Origin: an uncultured Oscillospiraceae bacterium
GTDB lineage: Bacteria; Bacillota; Clostridia; Oscillospirales; Acutalibacteraceae
Assembly: GCA_900549155.1 (NCBI GenBank)
Contig: URNF01000114.1
Span: 1 to 6,562 of the forward strand
DNA length: 6,562 nucleotides
Direction of reading: 5' to 3'
Below, one piece after another: positions 1 to 5,241 of the stretch. Every line of letters begins with the position of its first letter. Positions within the stretch are counted from its first letter, which is position 1. Under the pieces are notes generated by a model. It saw only the letters and a program-made list of their open reading frames with translations. It was not told the origin of the DNA and did not search any database. Made by a program: the position numbers and the translations under genes.

Positions 1-664
1 GTCCCGCCATGATGCTTTCCACACCCGCGGCGATCATTTCGCGATAGACCTTGCCGAAGGTCGCATACCAGTCCGCCATTTCAAGCGAGTTGACGGTGGT
101 GGTGATGTGCTGGTCGCGGTAGTCCATGCCGTCGCCGGGGAAGTGCTTGGCGCAGGCGGCGATGCCGTTTTCCTGCATACCGCGCACGATCTGCGGCAAA
201 AGGCGGCAGGCGCGCTCGGCGTCATCGGTCATGGCGCGGTTGTTCACAAGCGGGTTGCGGCGGTTGATGTTGAGATCGCTGACCGGCGAAAACGTCCAGT
301 TTGCGCCGATGGAGCGCGCTTCAAGTGCGGTCGCCTTGCCGTAGTCATAGGCGATCGCGGGGTCGTTTGTCGCGCCGAGTCCCATCATGAACGGCAGCGG
401 CGTCAGTGCCTTTACCATGCTGCCGCAGCCGTTTTCAAAATCCGAGGTGATGAGCGGCGGAATGTCGCAGCTTGCGAGCAGGTCTTTGACATAGCCGCGC
501 AGCTCGTCAAGTCCCGTTTCGTCGGCATTTGTGATGATCTGTCCGAAGAAAAACGCAGCGCCCGGGCAGAAGTCGATTTTTTTGTCCCTGCTCATCAGCA
601 CAACGATGGTCTGATGAATTTTCTCCCGCAGGGTCATGTCGGAGAGCTTCGGCATGCGTGCCAT
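1..664 (-). CDS. GH3 family glycosidase, NagZ-type active site (N-terminal part)
   Basis: Only the first 221 residues are in the window; the gene runs off the left edge. The protein starts a GH3 TIM barrel. Visible family motifs are SDFENG at residues 74-79, FSPVSDLN at 125-132, NPLVNNR at 137-143, and KHFPGDG at 173-179 followed by D184-Q-H186. The spacing of that Asp-x-His pair after KHFPG matches the catalytic Asp/His dyad of GH3 beta-N-acetylglucosaminidases (NagZ), while most other GH3 enzymes lack it. The usual KHFPGHG has Asp178 in place of the second His. The nucleophile Asp lies beyond the window. No signal peptide is seen, so it is probably cytoplasmic. It is the last gene of the visible operon. 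ATG 664 is preferred over ATG 670, which forms an ATGA overlap with the SDR stop, because GGAGG then sits 7 bases upstream instead of 1. GH3 membership is very likely; substrate is uncertain. Confidence 0.9.
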   Translation of the reverse strand, partial: MARMPKLSDMTLREKIHQTIVVLMSRDKKIDFCPGAAFFFGQIITNADETGLDELRGYVKDLLASCDIPPLITSDFENGCGSMVKALTPLPFMMGLGATNDPAIAYDYGKATALEARSIGANWTFSPVSDLNINRRNPLVNNRAMTDDAERACRLLPQIVRGMQENGIAACAKHFPGDGMDYRDQHITTTVNSLEMADWYATFGKVYREMIAAGVESIMAG

Positions 665-666
665 GT

Positions 667-1476
667 TCATTCCTCCATTTCCATCACTTTGCGTTTGTAG
701 TCATTGAGGATCTGCGGATACAGCTGGCAGCTCATGCCGCCGTCCACGATGATCTCCGCGCCGGTGATGTTCTTGGACTCGCTGCTGCCGAGAAACCACG
801 CGGCGTTTGCGATGTCCTCGAAATCGGAGATGTCGCCGATGGGGGTCAGCGTGCCGTTGACGATCTGCTTTGACCCCATCTCCACCCAGCGGGCGGTCTT
901 GATCGTGCCGGGCAGCACGACGTTGCTGCGGATGCCGTATGGACCGAGATCCACCGCAAGCGCCTTGGACATGCCGTTGATGCCGCCCTTGGACGCGCCG
1001 TAGGCAGCGCGGTTGGGAATGGCGCGATAGGACGTGTTGGAGCCGATGAACACGATGGCGCCCTCGTGCTGCTCACGCATGCGCAGCGCCGCTTGACGGA
1101 TGATCATGAAGTTCCACACAAGGTTTGTCTCAAACACGCGCTGGAATTCCTCGATCGGAACGGTGAAGAGATCCATGCCTTTTGCGGGATCGGTGCCAAA
1201 GCCCATGTCGGCGGCGTTGAGCACCACCGTGGCGACAAAGCGCCCGTCCGCGTCGATGGCGGCAAAGACATCCTTCACTTTCTGCTCGTCGCGGATGTCC
1301 AGTCCGAAGCCGCGGGCAAACACGCCGTATTTTTCCGCAACGCCTTTTGCGGCGGCAGCGGCATGTTCCCCGTTGCGGCTGGTGATATAGACGTCATAGC
1401 CCTCTTTGGCAAACCGCTCGGCGGACGCAAGACCTGTGCCGACCGTGCCGCCGGTGATGAATACTGCTTTTTTCAT
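667..1476 (-). CDS. Short-chain dehydrogenase/reductase (SDR family)
   Basis: A 269-residue classical SDR, an NAD(P)(H)-dependent Rossmann-fold oxidoreductase of normal length. Cofactor motif TGGTVGTG is at residues 8-15, the acidic LDIRD loop at 59-63, the NAAD strand (the family's NNAG position) at 87-90, Asn118, catalytic Ser146, and Tyr159-x-x-x-Lys163 (YGASK). P189-G190 follows in the usual place. The second strand ends in TSRN (32-35), with Arg34 and no Asp, which favours NADP(H) over NAD(H) by the general SDR rule. The start ATG overlaps the stop of the upstream glycosidase gene (ATGA), with GGAG 10 bases upstream inside that gene. In this operon it could be a sugar or sugar-acid dehydrogenase, for example making a lactone for the metallo-hydrolase, but the substrate cannot be read from sequence. 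A reductase acting on a keto-deoxy acid is an alternative. Confidence 0.93.
   Translation of the reverse strand: MKKAVFITGGTVGTGLASAERFAKEGYDVYITSRNGEHAAAAAKGVAEKYGVFARGFGLDIRDEQKVKDVFAAIDADGRFVATVVLNAADMGFGTDPAKGMDLFTVPIEEFQRVFETNLVWNFMIIRQAALRMREQHEGAIVFIGSNTSYRAIPNRAAYGASKGGINGMSKALAVDLGPYGIRSNVVLPGTIKTARWVEMGSKQIVNGTLTPIGDISDFEDIANAAWFLGSSESKNITGAEIIVDGGMSCQLYPQILNDYKRKVMEMEE
671..676 (-). promoter_or_regulatory. Ribosome binding site of the GH3 gene
   Basis: GGAGGA on the minus strand lies inside the last codons of the SDR gene. It is 7 bases from ATG 664 but touches ATG 670 almost directly. This decides the start in favour of 664 and ties translation of the GH3 gene to that of the SDR. 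Confidence 0.75.
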
Positions 1477-2903
1477 GCATTTTCACTCCAATCACAAAAA
1501 TCGCCGAACAAAAGCGCCATCGGGCAGTCGGTCACCGGCAGGTGATCAAACCGCAGACAGCCGTCGCCGTGGTCGGTCAAAATGGTGTCGGGAACGGTAT
1601 AGACATCGCCGTTGCAGAGGTCCACGAGCCGCACCTTTTTCTGCTGCGTGATGACCTGGAACGAGGTCGTTCCCACCCAGTCGGTGGTGAGGATGTTTTT
1701 CGGGTTCCAGAAAACGAGACATTCGCTGCCGTTTTCGCGGCGGTAAAATGCACGCACAAGCTCGTGCTCGGTGCAGTCCTGCTGCATATACGGCTCGAAA
1801 TAGGACGGGACGGACAAAACGGGCATATGCTCCGCCACTGTGTAGTCCTCGGCAAACACCGCGGCGATGGTCTGCAGGGCATAATAGGACAGCTTCGGCG
1901 AATAGGTGCCGACGGAGCGGCCTTCCTCGTCAAAGTCCGCGCCGAGTACGCCGAAATAGCCGTAGTCCTTGTATGTAGCGGTGTCGCCGACAGCGCCTTT
2001 GAGCGCTTCCACCATATCGAGACACGAGAAATAGGACATGAATTCCACCTCGGTGGACAGATCCATCATCGTGTGGCGGGCAAGCTGCTTCATCTGCGCT
2101 TTTTGACTCCACAGCATCTTTTTCAGCGCGCCGTTGCCGCCCGATTTCGACTGTGAGCCGGATTCGCCCTGAATGAGCCTGATGCCTTTTTTGAACATAT
2201 CCGCCACGGCACGCATGGAGTCCACGCGCTCGGGAATGTGCGTCTCGTCGGTGACATATTCGTGGAACGAAATGGCGTCGATGTTCTCCGCCATGCCCTC
2301 AACGGAGAGGGCGTTGTGGATATAGCGCAGGTCGGGGATGCAATGCGCCAGTGCGATGACCTCGGCGGTCGGGTCGACCGCTTTGACCGCCTTGGCGGTG
2401 GCGGCGGTGAAAGCGCCCAGCTCGAGGGCGTTGACGCCGTGCTTCCAGCACCACTTGCCGTCCGGCTCGTTCCACACCTCATAGTGTGTGATCCTGCCCT
2501 TATAATGCGCGACGGTCGCCCTGACATAGGCGTCCCATGCCGCACGCTGCTCGTCGGTGAAAATGGGCGGCACGCCCACCGCGCCGAAGATCTTGGCGGC
2601 GTTTTCGTCATACAGTCCGTTGCCGTAGCACAGGCACATCCACGGCTGCAGCCCGCGGGCAAGCAGATTGTCCACGATGCTGTCCAGCCATGCAAAATCA
2701 TAGACGCCCTTTTCCTTTTCGGTGCGTGCCCAGCCGGACTGGATGCGCACCCATTTGACGCCGATGGCGGCAACCTTGTCATATGCCTTTTCGGGATCGA
2801 ACACACCGCGGTCGAGCTTTTCAAAGCCGATGCCGATGCGGGAGTGCCTTACCTCATTTGAGGATTTGGGGGTGATCTTGCCCACCTTTGTCAGTCGCTG
2901 CAT
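1473..2903 (-). CDS. Clan GH-A glycoside hydrolase, GH39-like
   Basis: A 476-residue retaining-type glycosidase. The TIM barrel spans roughly residues 20-350, followed by a beta-rich C-terminal segment (about 360-470). Clan GH-A hallmarks are WNEP at 144-147, making Glu146 the acid/base, and QGESGS at 245-250, making Glu247 the likely nucleophile. SFHEY at 212-216 supplies a typical active-site His. Overall length and order fit GH39 (beta-xylosidase or alpha-L-iduronidase type). The QGES nucleophile motif differs from the T-E-W/Y-N pattern of classic GH39 xylosidases, so the exact family and linkage are uncertain. There is no signal peptide, which suggests it cleaves short imported glycosides in the cytoplasm. 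The start is set by AAGGAG, 7 bases upstream. The gene follows the dehydratase after 11 bases, and its end overlaps the SDR start by ATGA. Confidence 0.88.
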   Translation of the reverse strand: MQRLTKVGKITPKSSNEVRHSRIGIGFEKLDRGVFDPEKAYDKVAAIGVKWVRIQSGWARTEKEKGVYDFAWLDSIVDNLLARGLQPWMCLCYGNGLYDENAAKIFGAVGVPPIFTDEQRAAWDAYVRATVAHYKGRITHYEVWNEPDGKWCWKHGVNALELGAFTAATAKAVKAVDPTAEVIALAHCIPDLRYIHNALSVEGMAENIDAISFHEYVTDETHIPERVDSMRAVADMFKKGIRLIQGESGSQSKSGGNGALKKMLWSQKAQMKQLARHTMMDLSTEVEFMSYFSCLDMVEALKGAVGDTATYKDYGYFGVLGADFDEEGRSVGTYSPKLSYYALQTIAAVFAEDYTVAEHMPVLSVPSYFEPYMQQDCTEHELVRAFYRRENGSECLVFWNPKNILTTDWVGTTSFQVITQQKKVRLVDLCNGDVYTVPDTILTDHGDGCLRFDHLPVTDCPMALLFGDFCDWSENA

Positions 2904-2910
2904 ATGCTCG

Positions 2911-2916
2911 CTCCTT
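2911..2916 (-). promoter_or_regulatory. Ribosome binding site of the GH39-like gene
   Basis: AAGGAG on the minus strand, 7 bases before ATG 2903. Its first bases are part of the TAA stop of the dehydratase gene (2917-2915), so a ribosome ending there is positioned to restart. Confidence 0.8.
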
Positions 2917-4075
2917 AAAAATAGAATTCCGTCTTTGCAGGGCGGATATCGGTCAGCGTGCCGTCATAGTGCCGCAGGGTGTGCGGCTTATAGGGATGCA
3001 TGAGGCAGGCTTCCTCGTCGATGTCGATGCCGAGGCCAGGGCGGTCGGGGACGGTGATATAGCCGTCCTTATATTCGAGCTGTTCATTCGTGATGTCATG
3101 CCGCCAGGCAACATCGCTGTACATGATCTCGAGAATACAGAAGTTGGGGCAGTTTGCCGCCAGCTGCAGCGTCGCAGCGTTGGCGACGGGGCCGGACGGA
3201 TTGTGCGGCGCAAACGGGATATAGCGGCACTCCGCCTCGGCGGCAATTTTTTTCAGCTCCATGATGCCGCCCGCATGGGAAATGTCGGGCTGGATATAGT
3301 CGGCGGGCATGAGGTCAAAAAACCGCCGATAGTCCCAACGGGTATACAGCCGCTCGCCCGCCGAAATGGCGACGGGGGATTTGTCTCTGACCGCTTTGAG
3401 CGCTTCAAGGCTGTCGGGCGGGGTCGGCTCTTCAAAGAACATGGGCTTGAACTGCTCCAGCTCCTTGGCGATCTTGATGCCGGTGGGGATGTTGAATCTG
3501 CCGTGTCCCTCAATGAGCAGGTCGACGCCGTTGCCCACCGCCTCGCGCACCGCCGCCACGCAGCGCAGCGCCTTGTCGAGCGCGGCGTTCGAAATGTCGA
3601 GATAGGATTTGCCGAACGGATCCCACTTCATGGCGGTGACGCCGCGCTTCACGGCTTCCTTTGCCTTGGCGGCAAATTCCTCAGGCTCTTTTGCACCCGC
3701 GAACCAGCCGTTGACATAGATGCGCACCTTGTCGTTTATCTTGCCGCCGAGCAGCTGATAGACAGGGACGTTCAGATGCTTGCCGAGAATATCCCACAGC
3801 GCCATCTCCACTGCGGACAGCGCGCTCATCAGCACGGGGCCGCCGCGCCAATAGGCGTCGCGGTAGATGTTGTGGAAATGCTGCTCAACATCGAGCGGGT
3901 TTTTGCCCACAAGGTATTCCTTGATGTGCTCCAGCGCGCCGAGGAACGCCTTTTCCTTGTATTCCAGCGTGCCCTCGCCGATGCCGGTGATGCCCGCATC
4001 GGTATAGATTTTGACGAACACAAAGTTTGTGCGGAAGCAATCCACCACAAAGGGCTTTACATCTGTGACTTTCAT
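2915..4075 (-). CDS. Enolase-superfamily sugar-acid dehydratase, DgoD-like
   Basis: A 386-residue member of the mandelate racemase/galactonate dehydratase branch of the enolase superfamily, close in length to D-galactonate dehydratase. The N-terminal capping domain (about 1-115) contains WRGGPVLMSA at 76-85 and ALWDILGK at 92-99, both very like DgoD. Barrel motifs include IEGHGRF at 188-194 (Glu189 as first Mg ligand and His191 at the DgoD general-acid/base position), FFEEP at 213-217 (Glu215) and SAGER at 238-242 (Glu241). QPDISHAGG at 262-270 and APHNPSGP at 289-296 carry the Asp264-His291 dyad. The expected reaction is Mg-dependent dehydration of an aldonate to a 2-keto-3-deoxy acid. The exact substrate (galactonate, gluconate or another aldonate) is not determined. 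DgoD has Asp where this has Glu189. The ATG overlaps the preceding stop (ATGA), with AAGGGG 8 bases upstream. Confidence 0.92.
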   Translation of the reverse strand: MKVTDVKPFVVDCFRTNFVFVKIYTDAGITGIGEGTLEYKEKAFLGALEHIKEYLVGKNPLDVEQHFHNIYRDAYWRGGPVLMSALSAVEMALWDILGKHLNVPVYQLLGGKINDKVRIYVNGWFAGAKEPEEFAAKAKEAVKRGVTAMKWDPFGKSYLDISNAALDKALRCVAAVREAVGNGVDLLIEGHGRFNIPTGIKIAKELEQFKPMFFEEPTPPDSLEALKAVRDKSPVAISAGERLYTRWDYRRFFDLMPADYIQPDISHAGGIMELKKIAAEAECRYIPFAPHNPSGPVANAATLQLAANCPNFCILEIMYSDVAWRHDITNEQLEYKDGYITVPDRPGLGIDIDEEACLMHPYKPHTLRHYDGTLTDIRPAKTEFYF

Positions 4076-4746
4076 AGCGGGATCCCCTTATAGATTGTCG
4101 GGATAACACGTCTGTCGCTTGCAAAATCTGTGGGGTCAAGCGCATCGAACATACCGAAATGCAGCGGCACGACCTTTTCTGCGTCGACGGCGGCGGCAAA
4201 GCGCGCCGCGTCGGTCATGTTCATGTTGTTGCCGACACCGTTGATCGGCAGAAACAGCACGTCCACGGGGCGGTCGATGTCGGTGAGTACCGTTTTGTTA
4301 TACAGCGTGTCGCCGGTGATATAATAGGTCTTGCCGCCGTAGGTGATGAACGCGCCGATGGCGCGGCTGTCGCTGTGCTCGGCGTGCACCGCCTCAAAAA
4401 CGACGCCCTTTTCCGTCCACTGCGTGCCGCGGTCAAACTGCACATAGTTGTTTTCGCCGCCGAACTTTTTTGCCGTCTGACAGGCGTTGCCGGAGGCGAG
4501 CACCGTGATGCCGTCGTGTTTTTTGAACAGCACCTCAAGCGTTTCGGGATCGGTGTGGTCGAGATGATCGTGCGTCAGAAGCAGCACATCGGGGCGCACA
4601 TCGAAAAAGCGCGCGTCGATCGGCTGCCGCCGATAATTTTTGGGATTGACCTTCACGACACTATTGGATAAATAGGGATCAACCATGACCTTGACACCGT
4701 CAAAGTCGAAAAGCAGCCCCGCCTGTCCCAGCCAAATTACGTTCAT
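4072..4746 (-). CDS. Metallo-beta-lactamase-fold hydrolase, UlaG-like (possible lactonase)
   Basis: A 224-residue metallo-beta-lactamase-fold protein of the compact UPF0173/UlaG-like type. The N-terminus has LGQAG at 6-10 and VDPYLSN at 22-28. The binuclear metal motif THDHLDH is at 58-64 (His59, His61, Asp63, His64). Further likely ligands are His121 or His124, Asp146 in TGD, and His196 in PLHFGMF. UlaG (L-ascorbate-6-phosphate lactonase) is about 350 residues, so this is a short relative and not an orthologue. Sitting directly before a sugar-acid dehydratase, lactone hydrolysis is the most attractive role, but it is inferred from context only. AAGGAGG, 7 bases upstream and inside the preceding gene, gives the strongest ribosome site of the operon. 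Both ends form ATGA overlaps with the neighbours. Confidence 0.88.
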   Translation of the reverse strand: MNVIWLGQAGLLFDFDGVKVMVDPYLSNSVVKVNPKNYRRQPIDARFFDVRPDVLLLTHDHLDHTDPETLEVLFKKHDGITVLASGNACQTAKKFGGENNYVQFDRGTQWTEKGVVFEAVHAEHSDSRAIGAFITYGGKTYYITGDTLYNKTVLTDIDRPVDVLFLPINGVGNNMNMTDAARFAAAVDAEKVVPLHFGMFDALDPTDFASDRRVIPTIYKGIPL

Positions 4747-5108
4747 ACCTTGTCCTCCTTAATGTCAAACATGCGGACATAGTCCGCAAGAAAAGTGTCA
4801 CCGATCGCGTCAAACGCTTCCTTACAGGGGACGTGCTCCGGCAGGCGATAGCCCTTCACCTCGGTGGAGATGAGGACAAATTCCTCGTGTCCCGAGATGT
4901 CCTCGGGGATCTTGCCGTCTTCCTTGCCGTCGAGCGTCACGCCGTCGTCCGTCCAGGCGGGATGGACCTTGCCCATCATGGCGGTGCGGTAGTCCCACTT
5001 GGTGCGATCGAGGGTGTCGCCGTCAAATTCGTCGCTCCAAACGAGACGAAAGCGCTTGCCCTCGGGCAGCAGGCTGGGTTCGTGGTTTGCGACTTCATAA
5101 TGTTGCAT
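4743..5108 (-). CDS. GH16-derived short protein lacking the catalytic centre
   Basis: A 121-residue protein, first in the operon. Residues 20-38 (RLVWSDEFDG...DRTKW) are the typical opening strand of GH16 glucanase-type domains. Residues 75-88 (EEFVLISTEVKGYR) and especially 106-114 (FLADYVRMF) match the closing strands of the same domain (family form: DYVRVY). The middle of the fold, including the catalytic E-x-D-x-x-E motif, is absent, and full GH16 domains are usually above 200 residues. The joint lies near DGKEDGK (60-66), encoded by two copies of a 9-base repeat. The frame is open throughout. GGAGA lies 6 bases before the ATG, and the gene ends in an ATGA overlap with the metallo-hydrolase. 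Glycosidase activity is therefore unlikely. It may be a decayed gene kept for translational coupling, a small beta-sheet sugar-binding protein, or an assembly deletion. The GH16 link rests on remembered family patterns. Confidence 0.75.
   Translation of the reverse strand: MQHYEVANHEPSLLPEGKRFRLVWSDEFDGDTLDRTKWDYRTAMMGKVHPAWTDDGVTLDGKEDGKIPEDISGHEEFVLISTEVKGYRLPEHVPCKEAFDAIGDTFLADYVRMFDIKEDKV
4754..4760 (-). promoter_or_regulatory. Ribosome binding site of the metallo-hydrolase gene
   Basis: A perfect AAGGAGG on the minus strand, 7 bases before ATG 4746. It is embedded in the last codons (Ile-Lys-Glu-Asp) of the upstream GH16-derived gene. Confidence 0.85.
4911..4931. repeat. 12-base-period direct repeat at the GH16 joint
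   Basis: CTTGCCGTC occurs at 4911-4919 and again at 4923-4931, separated by TTC. On the coding strand it reads GACGGCAAG twice and gives Asp-Gly-Lys-Glu-Asp-Gly-Lys. It lies where the N-terminal and C-terminal GH16-like parts meet. Confidence 0.9.
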
Positions 5109-5114
5109 TTTTTA

Positions 5115-5119
5115 TCTCC
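5115..5119 (-). promoter_or_regulatory. Ribosome binding site of the first operon gene
   Basis: GGAGA on the minus strand, 6 bases before ATG 5108, with an A-rich spacer. Confidence 0.7.
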
Positions 5120-5127
5120 GTTTCCGC

Positions 5128-5152
5128 GCGGGGTACTTGAAAAACTCCCCGC
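5128..5152. repeat. GC-rich inverted repeat: leader hairpin and/or operator
   Basis: GCGGGG (5128-5133) and CCCCGC (5147-5152) are perfect inverted arms around 13 bases. In the leftward mRNA, predicted to begin near 5156, they form a stem at the extreme 5' end. After one mismatch it can extend by four pairs, two of them G-U, to a UUC loop. In DNA form the arms flank the araC -35 box, so the site could also be an operator. Which role applies cannot be told from sequence. Confidence 0.6.
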
Positions 5153-5165
5153 AACTGTCTATACT
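5137..5165 (+). promoter_or_regulatory. SigA-type promoter of the araC-family gene
   Basis: TTGAAA (5137-5142) and TATACT (5160-5165) are separated by exactly 17 bases, each one mismatch from consensus. Transcription would begin near 5172, giving a leader of about 70 bases before ATG 5242. The -35 box overlaps the GC-rich inverted repeat. Confidence 0.75.
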
Positions 5166-5191
5166 ATATTCTGTCGGGAAAAATCCGTCAA
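5163..5191 (-). promoter_or_regulatory. SigA-type promoter of the glycoside operon
   Basis: On the minus strand TTGACG (5191-5186) and TATAGT (5168-5163) are separated by exactly 17 bases, each one mismatch from consensus. Transcription would begin near 5156, leaving a leader of about 48 bases before ATG 5108. Its -10 box shares bases with the -10 box of the opposite promoter. Confidence 0.78.
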
Positions 5192-5241
5192 GGGCTTTTC
5201 TTATCCGATTTTTTAGATTTCTTATCATCGGGGTTGGCAAA

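Larger units (their letters stand above)
5109..5241. other. Divergent intergenic control region
   Basis: These 133 bases separate the leftward operon from the rightward araC-type gene and are AT-richer than the genes beside them. They hold two overlapping promoters in opposite directions, a GC-rich inverted repeat and a weak pair of direct repeats. No gene is seen here. Confidence 0.85.

Noticed and set aside
107..700. 197-codon plus-strand open frame opposite the GH3 gene
   Set aside because: The minus strand carries clear GH3 motifs and a ribosome site; the plus-strand frame has neither domain nor ribosome site.
2888..4093. 401-codon open frame on the plus strand
   Set aside because: It lies fully opposite the dehydratase gene, whose motifs are unmistakable. 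Its protein is His/Arg/Ala-rich with no recognisable domain, as expected from the antisense of a GC-rich gene.
5137..5241. Upstream TTG start that would lengthen the AraC protein by 35 residues
   Set aside because: The TTG is part of the -35 box of the gene's own predicted promoter and would not be in the mRNA; the extra residues match nothing in the family, and ATG 5242 has a usable ribosome site.
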